A stretch of DNA of 64,000 nt from Synergistaceae bacterium (GTDB lineage Bacteria > Synergistota > Synergistia > Synergistales > Aminobacteriaceae): assembly GCA_017449135.1 (NCBI GenBank), contig JAFSKE010000041.1, positions 1 to 64,000 on the forward strand, written 5' to 3'. Below, piece after piece: positions 17,580 through 26,579 of this stretch (position 1 is the first letter of the stretch; each line of letters begins with the position of its first letter). Under the pieces are notes generated by a model, which worked only from the letters and a program-made list of their open reading frames with translations, did no database searches and had not been told where the DNA came from. Made by a program: the position numbers and the translations under genes.

Positions 17580-18377
17580 ATGTTGAAAACAACAAACGAA
17601 ACAAATGCGGCAAAAGTCGCACAAGATGTGCACGGTGCAAGAACTGCGAGAACCGGGAAACTCACGGAAATAACGCAGGGTTCTTGGGAAGCGGAAGGAA
17701 AAGTCATTGTGGTCAGGCCCGAGAATAAATCAGGCGAGCCGAACCGCACAATGATTCTGTATGAAGGCAGCATCATAAATTGCGGCGAGCCGAAAAACTC
17801 GGGATTAAATTCCCAGAAGGACAAGAAGGCCAAGTTAGAGTCAGAACTTGAAGTCAACGCAAGAGCAATAGCGGCTGTGCCGGATATGCTTTCGCTGCTG
17901 AAAGACCTTCTGATAATCACGACCACTAGCGGCAATATGCCTAGGAACTATGACCTAAAGATTGTGGAGCTCCTCTTGAATATTTACGATGCTGATTCCG
18001 TGATCATTGATAAAGATCGCATCATAGTTACTCGTGAAGCTCGTGGAGACGGTAATCACAACGATTACAATGAGCGTGATAATCACAGCGATAGCAACTG
18101 CCGCGATGACCATGAGAGTCATTATGAAAAGCAGGCCAAGTCGGCCAAGCAGCCTGAGCAGCCCGAGCAACCCGAGAAGTCTGATAATTTTGTTTTTCAC
18201 GGTGAATGCAGGAACTGCAAATATCGCGAAGAATGCGAATGTGCCGATTACGATTACGAGGACGATGAGGACAATGACAATGACGAAGACGAAGACGAAG
18301 ACATAGACACGGATAGTGTCGAAGATGACGATAATCACGGCAAGTACAGACTCAAGCATTACATTTTTCAGCTTTGA
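17580..18377 (+). CDS. Unknown phage protein with acidic C-terminal tail
   Basis: A 265-residue protein. Residues 18-110 form a compact region (GSWEAEGKVIVVRPENKSGE...INCGEPKNSG, then LLKDLLIITTTS) seen in phage early proteins of unknown role. From about 155 the chain is low complexity: AKSAKQPEQPEQPEKS, then four cysteines (CRNCKYREECEC, a possible zinc knuckle), then a long Asp/Glu run. The repeats are tandem in DNA. Function not recognised. Confidence 0.65.
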   Translation: MLKTTNETNAAKVAQDVHGARTARTGKLTEITQGSWEAEGKVIVVRPENKSGEPNRTMILYEGSIINCGEPKNSGLNSQKDKKAKLESELEVNARAIAAVPDMLSLLKDLLIITTTSGNMPRNYDLKIVELLLNIYDADSVIIDKDRIIVTREARGDGNHNDYNERDNHSDSNCRDDHESHYEKQAKSAKQPEQPEQPEKSDNFVFHGECRNCKYREECECADYDYEDDEDNDNDEDEDEDIDTDSVEDDDNHGKYRLKHYIFQL

Positions 18378-18415
18378 GTTTCTGACAGCAAATTAACTGA
18401 AACACACACAAGATT

Positions 18416-18880
18416 ATGCGCGAATACATTATTGAAAACGAATTTATTAAGGCAGTCCGCAAGGCCGGAGGCGTAGCTTATAAGTTTACGTCTCAGACTA
18501 CGAACGGGCTGCCCGATCGTTTAGTTCTATTTTTTCCAGGCAAATGTTGCTTCGTTGAGCTCAAGTCGCCTGGAAAAATGATGCGAGCATTACAGAAGAA
18601 AAGAAGAATTCAGTTAATGAAGCTGGGTTTTCCCGTAATCTGCATTGACAGAAAGTCACAGATTCGGCCATGTATTAAAGCCATCAAGGCTTGGACTCCT
18701 GGAGAACCGTTCCCTGAAAATATCGGTGTTAAAGTTCCTGATTTACAGCTTGAAACTTTGCCGGAATATTTGCAAGAGCAGCTCTCTGACATGACCGACT
18801 ACGGGGAAAAATTTGAAGAACCGCCGGAGAATCACACGGAGAAGCGCACGGAGAATCACAGTGGGCGGCAAAAGAGGTAA
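18416..18880 (+). CDS. VRR-NUC domain nuclease
   Basis: A 154-residue VRR-NUC family (PD-(D/E)XK) nuclease common in phage replication modules. The catalytic pattern is visible: NGLPDRLVLFF (PD) followed by CCFVELKSPG (E-x-K), residues about 33-55. The last 30 residues are a low-complexity Glu/His/Arg tail. It precedes the helicase gene, the standard order in these phages, and probably processes branched DNA. Confidence 0.92.
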   Translation: MREYIIENEFIKAVRKAGGVAYKFTSQTTNGLPDRLVLFFPGKCCFVELKSPGKMMRALQKKRRIQLMKLGFPVICIDRKSQIRPCIKAIKAWTPGEPFPENIGVKVPDLQLETLPEYLQEQLSDMTDYGEKFEEPPENHTEKRTENHSGRQKR

Positions 18881-18917
18881 AAGAAGCAAATGAAGCAAAT
18901 GAAGGGAGATACGTGAA

Positions 18918-19088
18918 TTGAAAAACTTAATAACTGTCGATCATTTTTATAATCACGGTCATCGTGCTTGGCAGGCAAAAGAAATCATCAATATGGGCTC
19001 TAATTTTGTCTATTTTATTGATGCGAAAACCGAAGATACGCTGTTTATAACGGGCGGCTATATTATTGTCAACATTCAAAATCGTTAA
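18918..19088 (+). CDS. Small hypothetical protein (56 residues)
   Basis: TTG start behind GAAGGGAG; reads MKNLITVDHFYNHGHRAWQA and ends in a beta-like GGYIIVNIQNR. It fills the gap between the VRR-NUC nuclease and helicase genes, and the ribosome site supports it. Function unknown. Confidence 0.6.
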   Translation: MKNLITVDHFYNHGHRAWQAKEIINMGSNFVYFIDAKTEDTLFITGGYIIVNIQNR

Positions 19089-19163
19089 GTTCTACGAGTA
19101 GAAAACACGTAAAAAGCACGTGAAAAAATCGAAGAGGAAATTAGGAAGGAGGTGATGCTTAAC

Positions 19164-20585
19164 TTGAAGTTCATGCCGCATGATTATCAGACGTATTGTA
19201 TTAGTTATATCAAGACGCATCCTGTGTCGGCTCTATTTCTTGATATGGGACTTGGAAAGACCGTAATCACATTAACGGCTTTGAATGATTTAATTCTGGA
19301 CGAGCTGAAAGTTTCAAAAGTTCTCATCATAGGCCCACTTAGAGTAGCGAGGGATACTTGGGCTTCAGAAATAAAGAAATGGGATCATCTGAAGCACTTA
19401 GACGCATCGGTGATGCTGGGGACAGAAAAACAGCGAATTGCGGCATTAGACACAAAGGCGTTCATTTATGTCATTAACCGCGAAAATATCAAATGGCTCA
19501 TTGAGTATTATGAGATGAAAAAATTACGCTGGGATTTTGACTGCGTTGTTATTGATGAGCTGAGTTCGTTCAAGAATCATAAGTCGCAGAGATTCCGATG
19601 GCTCAGAAAAATTAGGCCGTTTGTTAAACGCTGGATAGGTTTAACCGGAACGCCTACTTCTAATGGACTTATGGACCTCTGGGCTGAAATCGGAATACTT
19701 GACGGCGGTCAGCGTCTTGGCCGTTACATCGGAAGGTTCAGGGACGCTTATTTTAAGGCCAGCTCAATGAACCCTCAGACCGGAATTGTTTATAAATACG
19801 TTCCGCGTCCGGGAGCTGATAAACAGATTTATAATAAAATTTCTGACATTACGATTTCCATGAAAGCTGTCGACCATCTCAATATGCCGGACTGCATTTT
19901 CGTTAATCATGAAGTTGAAATGAACACGCCTGAACGTAGGTTCTATGACCTGCTCAAGACAGAATTAATAATTCCTTTAGAGGGTGGAGACATCGATGCC
20001 TCTAATGCCGGAAGCCTGTCAAACAAATTACTTCAAATGTCAAACGGAGCCGTGTATGACGAGATTAAAAATGTCCGTCAAGTTCATCAGCGGAAACTTG
20101 AAAAATTAGAAGACTTAATTGAAGCCGCAAACGGACAGCCCGTGTTAGTCGCCTATTGGTTCAAGCACGACAGAGACAGAATTATTTCATACCTGACTGC
20201 GGCAGGCTATAGGATGAACGGAATGAGCGGAATGAACGGAGCGGAAGATGAACCTGACATACGAGACTTAAAAACGTCTGAAGATATTGAAGCTTGGAAT
20301 GCCGGCAAAGTTCCTATTGCCTTAATTCACCCGATGTCTGCTGGGCACGGACTGAACATTCAAGCGGGAGGTCATATTCTGATTTGGTTCGGGCTTACTT
20401 GGAGTCTTGAACTTTATCAGCAAACGAATGCAAGACTTTGGCGGCAAGGTCAGCGCGAGGTCGTTACGATCCACCATATTATCACAAAAAATACCGTGGA
20501 TGCTGACGTACTTGCGGCCTTAGCAAGTAAGGACGTAACGCAGGAAAAATTAATTGCTGCTGTTAAGGCTCAAATTTGGAGCTAA
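19164..20585 (+). CDS. SNF2-like superfamily 2 helicase
   Basis: A phage DEAD-like/SNF2 helicase of about 473 residues. Walker A is DMGLGKT near residue 30, Walker B VVIDELSSFKNH near 128, a GLTGTPTSNGLMDLW segment near 165, and motif VI QQTNARLWRQGQ near 430. The TTG at 19164 is chosen since AAGGAGGTGAT (19146-19156) overlaps the upstream GTG and ATG. It follows the VRR-NUC nuclease and probably remodels replication intermediates. Confidence 0.92.
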   Translation: MKFMPHDYQTYCISYIKTHPVSALFLDMGLGKTVITLTALNDLILDELKVSKVLIIGPLRVARDTWASEIKKWDHLKHLDASVMLGTEKQRIAALDTKAFIYVINRENIKWLIEYYEMKKLRWDFDCVVIDELSSFKNHKSQRFRWLRKIRPFVKRWIGLTGTPTSNGLMDLWAEIGILDGGQRLGRYIGRFRDAYFKASSMNPQTGIVYKYVPRPGADKQIYNKISDITISMKAVDHLNMPDCIFVNHEVEMNTPERRFYDLLKTELIIPLEGGDIDASNAGSLSNKLLQMSNGAVYDEIKNVRQVHQRKLEKLEDLIEAANGQPVLVAYWFKHDRDRIISYLTAAGYRMNGMSGMNGAEDEPDIRDLKTSEDIEAWNAGKVPIALIHPMSAGHGLNIQAGGHILIWFGLTWSLELYQQTNARLWRQGQREVVTIHHIITKNTVDADVLAALASKDVTQEKLIAAVKAQIWS

Positions 20586-20660
20586 TAGGTAGTATTCACA
20601 GTGTTCTCAATTAATGCGGTGCACACACGCACACGCACACGCATACGCAATGAAGTACAT

Positions 20661-20736
20661 AAGTACATAGCCGATAATGACATTTTTGCTGAAATTATTC
20701 AATGCGGCTATGTACTTCATGACTTTTTATGATTTT
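20661..20736 (+). terminator. Terminator after helicase gene
   Basis: Perfect 13-base arms AAGTACATAGCCG (20661-20673) and CGGCTATGTACTT (20705-20717), followed by two long T runs. Upstream at about 20620-20648 is a short ACACGC hexamer repeat. Confidence 0.75.
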
Positions 20737-20777
20737 TTATGTTTTTATTAAATTATAAATATCAGGAGGTAAAGAAA

Positions 20778-21677
20778 ATAAGCAGGCTAAAAATATCAAA
20801 AATACTAAAATCGAGTTCGGCATCGGCATCAGCAGGACGGAAAAATAATAATAAAAGTCACAGAAAAAATGAATTAATCAAAATATTGCAGGCAGCGAAA
20901 AAGAAACAAGCAGTGTCTCAGGCACAAGCTCAAGCACAATCTCAGGCCAAGTGCGATAATAATGAATGCCTTAACCAGCTCGAACGATCTCTCGAACAAT
21001 CTGCCGAAATTGTCGACACGGTTTGCGAGAAGAAATCTGAAGCGGCTAAAGCGGCTATAACTGATAACGTGGATAACGTGGATAACGTGATTAATAATTC
21101 TGTCATCAATGCCGATAAAGATGTTGCTAAAAAAGATAATACGTCTACGGGCGAAAGTATAGGCGGAAGTTCTAAAACGTATCAAGTAAACGTACTTCAG
21201 GCTCACAGGCTAGAAATCTGGTTCGCTAATCTCGGGTTCAATCAGGGAAAATATAATGAGACGGGAGTTCGGCCCGTATTAATTTTGAGTAATGACATCG
21301 CCAATACAGTCTCTCCGATTGTTACCGTTGCTCCTATGACCTCAAGACTTCATAAATTATATCTGCCGACACATGTCCTGATTTACCCGTGGGAAGTGAG
21401 CGACGTAAATGCGGCAAATAATGTCGAGCAACATTCTACTAAAGGGCATTATCACAAGCGGCATTATCATAGGCACAGTTATAAGCGCAATCAGGAATAT
21501 CAGCGCAGGCAAAGTAGGCAAAGTAGACAATTATATTCTCGCTTAGGCTGTGTGCTGCTGGAACAAATTACGCTCTTAGATAAGCGGCAACTCAGGAACT
21601 GCATAGGAAAAGTTACATCGCCTGAAAGAATTAAAATTCTGAACGATGCGATTAAAGATTTCTTGGTGCTTGTCTAA
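20778..21677 (+). CDS. MazF/PemK-like protein with His/Arg-rich insertion
   Basis: The C-terminal half has the MazF/PemK fold signature: LEIWFANLGFNQ, GVRPVLILSNDIAN, TVAPMTSR and VLLEQITLLDKRQLRNCIG, the family of toxins that cut mRNA. Between the THVLI strand and VLLEQI, where MazF proteins have a short loop, about 45 residues rich in His, Arg, Tyr and Gln are inserted. The N-terminal ~130 residues are low complexity, with VDNVDNV repeats. No antitoxin gene is adjacent. AGGAGG (20764-20769) lies 8 bases before an in-frame ATA at 20778; the only ATG (20739) is upstream of the ribosome site, so an AUA start is likely. Confidence 0.75.
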   Translation: MSRLKISKILKSSSASASAGRKNNNKSHRKNELIKILQAAKKKQAVSQAQAQAQSQAKCDNNECLNQLERSLEQSAEIVDTVCEKKSEAAKAAITDNVDNVDNVINNSVINADKDVAKKDNTSTGESIGGSSKTYQVNVLQAHRLEIWFANLGFNQGKYNETGVRPVLILSNDIANTVSPIVTVAPMTSRLHKLYLPTHVLIYPWEVSDVNAANNVEQHSTKGHYHKRHYHRHSYKRNQEYQRRQSRQSRQLYSRLGCVLLEQITLLDKRQLRNCIGKVTSPERIKILNDAIKDFLVLV

Positions 21678-22028
21678 AGAGAAAGAAAAGGGAGAAAGAA
21701 AGGGAGGGAGGTGGCGGTGGAGATGGAGGATGGGCGATGCGTAATTATACGTAATTATAAAAGAGCGGCTGATCTCAATGCGTGCGTATGAGCAAAAATA
21801 TAATAATGTCATCATATGCGCCATTATACCGAATTTGGCCTCATAGACGCGACAGGGCGCTTTTTCGTGCCCGAGATGATAATTTATATTAGTCAGAGGT
21901 ATATGATGCGACAAAAGTACCTCTATTCAGGTTATTCGGCTATTTGAAGTAATAACAACAATCGCAACAATAAAAGCAATAAAAACAATAAAAGCAAAGA
22001 ATTTAAACATTATGAAAGGGGAAATTTA
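21678..22028 (+). other. Gap between MazF-like gene and primase; no clear gene
   Basis: It begins with a purine-rich run (GGGAGGGAGG) and holds only reading frames of 22-34 codons (from 21724, 21788 and 21872), none convincing. A hairpin-like AGGGCGC/GCGCC stretch lies near 21855. The last 60 bases are A-rich with AACAATAA repeats leading to the primase ribosome site. Confidence 0.4.
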
Positions 22029-22850
22029 ATGTCTAACGAAAAAGACACTCAGTCAAATGTATTGCAATCGCAGTCGACACAGCAATCGCAACAATCTCAA
22101 CAATCGAAAAGGTCAAAGCAGTCAAAGCCGTCAATAACCCGCGTAAATTTCGTGAATATACCGCAAATACTCAAGAGTACCTGCTCGTTCTGTCTATGGC
22201 GAAAAGAAAAACGCAACGGAAAACCGACAAAAGTGCCATATGATCCCAAGACTGGACAAATGGCAAAAACCGATGACCCGTCAACTTTTTCGGACTTCGC
22301 AACGGCCATGAAGATGTATGCATTAGGAATTAGCACACGACACTGGGATGGCATCGGCTTCAGAGTCTCGGAAGGTATCGGAGCGATTGACATTGACCAC
22401 TGCTTCAGAGAAGATGGCAGTCTTAATGATGTGGCCGTTAATATTCTCTCATTGCTCACGAACACATATTTTGAACGCAGCCCGAGCGGCAGGGGACTTC
22501 GCGGCTTTTTTAGGCTTGACGCGGATTTCACGTATGACAAGTCAGCATATTACATCAATAACCGCAAATTCGGCCTTGAAATTTACTTACCTGGTGTAAC
22601 AAACCGCTTCGTTACGGTGACGGGAGATGTTTACCGCACAGGTGAAGCAGGAGCAGTGGGAGCTGAAGTGAGAGCAGAATCAGGCCAGCATGCGGCTCCG
22701 ATTACTCTAAAAAATTCTGAGACTATTCAAAACCTGCAGGCCGTGCTTGATAAATTCATGAGAAGACGGTCACGGCTGACTAATAAGGCTGTCCCCAATC
22801 CCGTGTCTTATTTTACGGATGAGCAGGTAATAAATAGCACACGCAAGTAA
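22029..22850 (+). CDS. Phage primase, N-terminal archaeo-eukaryotic primase-like part (frame-split)
   Basis: A 273-residue N-terminal portion of a phage primase-helicase. GIGAIDIDHCF (hydrophobic-D-x-D) and ERSPSGRGLRGFF are the archaeo-eukaryotic primase motifs; it starts with a Gln/Ser-rich repeat tail. In relatives the domain continues without break into the next gene. Here the frame ends with STRK-stop at 22850 while the continuing sequence (ASNTNNEDSNEKFKDLMAGH) is in the +1 frame. Either a programmed +1 shift, a one-base insertion in GTAATAAATAGC (about 22827-22838), or two separate polypeptides. Confidence 0.85.
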   Translation: MSNEKDTQSNVLQSQSTQQSQQSQQSKRSKQSKPSITRVNFVNIPQILKSTCSFCLWRKEKRNGKPTKVPYDPKTGQMAKTDDPSTFSDFATAMKMYALGISTRHWDGIGFRVSEGIGAIDIDHCFREDGSLNDVAVNILSLLTNTYFERSPSGRGLRGFFRLDADFTYDKSAYYINNRKFGLEIYLPGVTNRFVTVTGDVYRTGEAGAVGAEVRAESGQHAAPITLKNSETIQNLQAVLDKFMRRRSRLTNKAVPNPVSYFTDEQVINSTRK

Positions 22851-22890
22851 CACGAACAATGAGGACTCTAATGAGAAATTTAAAGACCTC

Positions 22891-24828
22891 ATGGCCGGAC
22901 ACTGGGAAGAGCGATATGACTCTCAGTCTGACGCTGATATGGCTCTGGTTTCAATCTTGGCCTTCTGGTGCGGATGTGTGGAGGAACAGATTGACAGAAT
23001 TTTTCGCTCCTCCGGATTAATGCGCGACAAATGGGACAGAATTACGGGAGACGGAACTTACGGAACTATCACAATCCGAAACGCCGTTTTGTCCTGCGCT
23101 GACGTTTACAGGCCGACTGGTATGGCGAGAACTTCTGCCGCAGAGGATTTTACTCCCATTAGTGCAGAAGCTGTAGATGTTGTGGGAGCTGTGGGAGCTG
23201 GAAAAGCTGGGAAAGCTGGAGAACTCGGAGAAGCCTCAGAGGGCCAAGTTACTAATTTTGACCTCGCTGCATTATCAAACCTCGACAGCGATGCTATTCA
23301 GAAAGAACGTGATCGCAGAGAACGGGAAGGTTATACATTCACTCCGGATTATCGCTGTCTCACAACCACTATTGGAGCTCTTGCGCCACATCTTAATCCT
23401 GACTATCAATCATTACAAATCGGCAACAGCAGAATATTCGTAGATTATTATCACAATATTATCTTAATGAATGATACTCGAGGCTGCTGGTATATTTACG
23501 ATGGCAGAGTCTGGAGACCGGATGTACACAGCATTAGCGTCGGTGAAATGGCCAAGAACCTTCATGACATTTTATTATCATTTGGTGCAACCATAACATC
23601 TGAAGATACCCGAGAGCGATTTTTGAAGCGAGTTGAAAAACTTGATCAGAAAAAGTTCAGAGATATCATGATTAAGGACGCAGGCATGAATCCGAGAATC
23701 ACTGTTAAATTTGACGCTTTTGACCGTGATAAATACACATTTAATTGTCATAATGGAACAATAAATCTCTTGACCGGTGAGTTCAAGAAGCATTCGCCGT
23801 CAGATTTCTTGACAAAAATGACAGAAGTTGATTATGTTCCTGGCGCAGTCTGTGAACGCTGGCTGACATTCATGGACGAAGTTATGAGCGGAGATAAAGA
23901 ACGAATCAAGTTTCTTCAAAAATCAATCGGCTATGCGATGTCAGGGGACACGAGATTAGAATGCATGTTCATTCTTTACGGGGCTACGAGCCGTAATGGT
24001 AAAGGCACAACCATGGAAACTGTGCTCAGGATTATGGGCGAATATGGGCGTACGGCCAAGCCGGACATGTTGAGCGCGAAAGGAATTATTAACTCCTCAG
24101 GTCCGTCCGAAGACGTGGCAAGGCTTAATGGTGCTCGTATGGTCAACATCTCTGAGCCGGGCAAACACATGCAGATTAATGCCTCTCTCGCCAAGCAGAT
24201 GACAGGGAACAATATCTTGACTGCCCGTTTCTTGCGTGAGAATAGTTTTGAGTTCAAGCCGCAGTTCAAGCTATTTATTGACACAAACTATTTGCCGCAG
24301 ATTTCTGACATGACAATGTTTGAGTCGGACAGACTTAGAATCATTCCGTTCCTTCGTCATTTTAGTGCTAAAGAACGTGATTTAGATTTGAAGTCTTATT
24401 TTGCAAGGCCTGAGAATTTATCAGGCATTCTGAATTGGTGCTTGGAAGGATTCAGGCTGTATCAGGCAGAAGGTCTTGAAATGCCCAAGTCCGTTATTCA
24501 AGCCACAGAGGAATACAGAATAGTTTCTGATCGAATCTTAATGTTTTGCGGTCAATGCTTGAAAAAAGAAACCGGCAAAGAGTTAAGAGCACAGGCTGTT
24601 TACAGACGCTATCAGGACTGGTGCGGCGAGAATGGTTTTAAGCCTGAGAATGCCTCTAACTTTCGTAAGAAGATGGAACAGCATTTCGTTTATCAGAGAC
24701 GAAGGCCGTGGATTGAAAACGGCAATACTACGACAATGGTTAATAATGTTACGTGGGCTAATAGCGAAGCTGTTGAAGAAGGGCTTGTTCCCGAGTTTGA
24801 GGTAATAAAAGATGAATCAGATGCCTAA
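22891..24828 (+). CDS. Phage D5-type primase-helicase, superfamily 3
   Basis: A 645-residue C-terminal part of the primase-helicase: the linker AGHWEERYDSQSDADMALVS ... RSSGLMRDKWDR, then the D5_N region and SF3 helicase with Walker A GATSRNGKGT (about residue 370) and LFIDTNYLPQ sensor (about 465). It unwinds the phage origin and, with the primase domain, makes primers. ATG 22891 has no good ribosome site and the frame is open upstream to 22834, consistent with synthesis by frameshift from the preceding gene. The AT-rich origin-like segment follows immediately. Confidence 0.92.
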   Translation: MAGHWEERYDSQSDADMALVSILAFWCGCVEEQIDRIFRSSGLMRDKWDRITGDGTYGTITIRNAVLSCADVYRPTGMARTSAAEDFTPISAEAVDVVGAVGAGKAGKAGELGEASEGQVTNFDLAALSNLDSDAIQKERDRREREGYTFTPDYRCLTTTIGALAPHLNPDYQSLQIGNSRIFVDYYHNIILMNDTRGCWYIYDGRVWRPDVHSISVGEMAKNLHDILLSFGATITSEDTRERFLKRVEKLDQKKFRDIMIKDAGMNPRITVKFDAFDRDKYTFNCHNGTINLLTGEFKKHSPSDFLTKMTEVDYVPGAVCERWLTFMDEVMSGDKERIKFLQKSIGYAMSGDTRLECMFILYGATSRNGKGTTMETVLRIMGEYGRTAKPDMLSAKGIINSSGPSEDVARLNGARMVNISEPGKHMQINASLAKQMTGNNILTARFLRENSFEFKPQFKLFIDTNYLPQISDMTMFESDRLRIIPFLRHFSAKERDLDLKSYFARPENLSGILNWCLEGFRLYQAEGLEMPKSVIQATEEYRIVSDRILMFCGQCLKKETGKELRAQAVYRRYQDWCGENGFKPENASNFRKKMEQHFVYQRRRPWIENGNTTTMVNNVTWANSEAVEEGLVPEFEVIKDESDA

Positions 24829-24837
24829 ATAATTAAA

Positions 24838-24860
24838 ATTTATCGAGCTGCTCGATAAAT
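24838..24860 (+). terminator. Hairpin just after the primase-helicase
   Basis: TTTATCGAG-ctg-CTCGATAAA, nine perfect pairs with a three-base loop, only weakly T-rich behind. Could terminate or protect the replication transcript. Confidence 0.5.
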
Positions 24861-24885
24861 TGTTGATTCAAAAGTGTGAAAAAGT

Positions 24886-25173
24886 CAGCTCCAAAACCCG
24901 CTCTTTTCCAGCTCCATTTTCGCTCCAAAATTGAATAAAAAAACAGTATTCATCATATATATATTATATTTGGAGCTGGAGGAGCAGATATTTATATATA
25001 TTCCATTATATAAATATATAAATACAAAAATATAAAAATATAAACATATATATAAGGTGTTCCATAAAAAACTGCTCCTCCAGCTCCGGACAAAAAGAAA
25101 TTATGTATTTCACTACATTTATACTTGATTTTGACACTAAATTTGACGCTAAAAATGGGCATTTTGGGAGCTG
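24886..25173. other. Origin-like region: repeated GGAGCTG boxes, AT-rich core, 16-base inverted repeat
   Basis: A 490-base gene-free stretch. CAGCTCC or its complement GGAGCTG occurs at 24886, 24909, 24972, 25081 and 25167. Two of these are part of a perfect 16-base inverted repeat (24972-24987 and 25072-25087) flanking 84 bases of almost pure A/T. Short repeated boxes, an AT-rich unwinding tract and the adjacent primase-helicase are what a phage replication origin looks like. This is inference from layout. Confidence 0.5.
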
Positions 25174-25317
25174 ATATAACGTTCTGATAGTTCAACACCT
25201 CTCATAGATTTTATAAAAATTTGTGAAAGAATTTGTGAAAAAAAAAAAACAGCAACTCAAATTAATCGAACAATGAAACAGAAATGAAACAGAAAGGAAC
25301 AGTGATTTTGACTCATC

Positions 25318-26502
25318 ATGAGTGTGAATAGTAATAAAAACAGCAATAATGGCGGTCTCAATGGCAATCACAATGACAGCACTAGCGGCCGCAATGCTCC
25401 CAGTGGTCATAGCAACATTATTACGTGTGAGCAGGTGTCTTCCGGACATCCTGACAAAATCTGTGATCAGATTGCAGACGCAATTGTCACGGACTGCCTG
25501 AAGCGAGACAAAGATAGCCGCGTGGCTATTGAGGTGCTTATAAAAGATTATAACATCGTTATTGCCGGCGAGCTTAGTATGTCGCATACGGTCAAGTCTC
25601 CGGATTATCAGAAACTTGTTGCTGATGTTTTTAAGCGAATCGGCAAAGACAGGCTCGGCTATAATTACAAGAAATTTAATGTCCGTGTGCTTGTCAGCCG
25701 TCAGTCGCCGGACATTGCGCTTGGAGTCGATAAAGGCGGAGCAGGTGATCAGGGAATGATGTACGGCTATGCTACGAACGAAACGCCGGAACTTCTTCCA
25801 ATGCCGTTCGTCTTGGCCACCTGTATGCTTGAAAAACTTGAGGATTATATGAAAGAGACGAAAAACGAATTAATCAAGGCTGATGCAAAAGCTCAGGTTA
25901 CATTTGACTATAACAACTGGAGAATTTTGACGTTTCTCTGCAGCGTTCAGACCGCAAGAGAAATTGACCAGAAAGGGATTAAATCCGTGAAAAAAATCAT
26001 CACAGGCCTGATGAAAGACGTTGCGGCAGAACGCGCATTAAACACAGACTTTCAGGTTCTCATTAACCCTACGGGTAAATTTGAAATCGGAGGACCTTTT
26101 GCAGATTGCGGAGTAACGGGCAGAAAACTGGCTTGTGATAGCTATGGCGGTGTCGGTCACCTTGGTGGAGGGGCATTAAGTAGCAAGGACCCTACCAAAG
26201 TTGACAGAAGCGGGGCTTATATGGCCAGAAAAATCGCCAGAGATATTGTCCGAGCCGGTTATGCGGATAAATGTGAAGTTCAGATCGCTTACGCCATCGG
26301 CGTTGCAAAGCCTGTGAGTATTCACGTAGAATGCTTCGGAACTGAACATCAGGAGCTCGGGTTCATCGAGGAATACGTAGCAAATAATTATGACTTAACT
26401 CCGAGAGGAATTATCAAAGCCCTGAAGTTGTTCGATGTCAATTACAACAAGGTAAGCGCATATGGCCATTTCGGGAAGAAGGGATTGCCGTGGGAGAAAT
26501 AA
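25318..26502 (+). CDS. metK: S-adenosylmethionine synthetase (phage-borne MetK)
   Basis: A complete 394-residue methionine adenosyltransferase, making S-adenosylmethionine from methionine and ATP. All family motifs are present: SSGHPDKICDQIADAI near residue 41, GGAGDQGMMYGYATNE near 141 and GGGALSSKDPTKVDRSGAYM near 285. An Asn/Ser-rich extension of about 35 residues precedes the usual N-terminus. The ribosome site (AAGGA) is about 19 bases from the ATG, longer than usual. In a phage with five DNA methyltransferases, a methyl-donor supply function is plausible. Confidence 0.96.
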   Translation: MSVNSNKNSNNGGLNGNHNDSTSGRNAPSGHSNIITCEQVSSGHPDKICDQIADAIVTDCLKRDKDSRVAIEVLIKDYNIVIAGELSMSHTVKSPDYQKLVADVFKRIGKDRLGYNYKKFNVRVLVSRQSPDIALGVDKGGAGDQGMMYGYATNETPELLPMPFVLATCMLEKLEDYMKETKNELIKADAKAQVTFDYNNWRILTFLCSVQTAREIDQKGIKSVKKIITGLMKDVAAERALNTDFQVLINPTGKFEIGGPFADCGVTGRKLACDSYGGVGHLGGGALSSKDPTKVDRSGAYMARKIARDIVRAGYADKCEVQIAYAIGVAKPVSIHVECFGTEHQELGFIEEYVANNYDLTPRGIIKALKLFDVNYNKVSAYGHFGKKGLPWEK

Positions 26503-26579
26503 TGAAAGAAGAAGCCATAGCGGCTTGGAACAAGAGAGCTAAGAGAGCCAAGGGGTTTCATAATGCCCAGAAAACCTAA
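26502..26579 (+). CDS. Small Lar-tail-like peptide (25 codons)
   Basis: ATG overlaps the metK stop; reads MKEEAIAAWNKRAKR..., resembling the C-terminal EAIxAWNrR end of Lar restriction-alleviation proteins but without the zinc-binding part. It overlaps the HNH gene start. Probably a gene remnant or a coupling leader. Confidence 0.3.
   Translation: MKEEAIAAWNKRAKRAKGFHNAQKT

Noticed and set aside
17955-18359. Hydrophobic minus-strand frame opposite 17580-18377
   Set aside because: Shadow of the acidic low-complexity tail; Val/Ile/Phe runs are complement artefacts.
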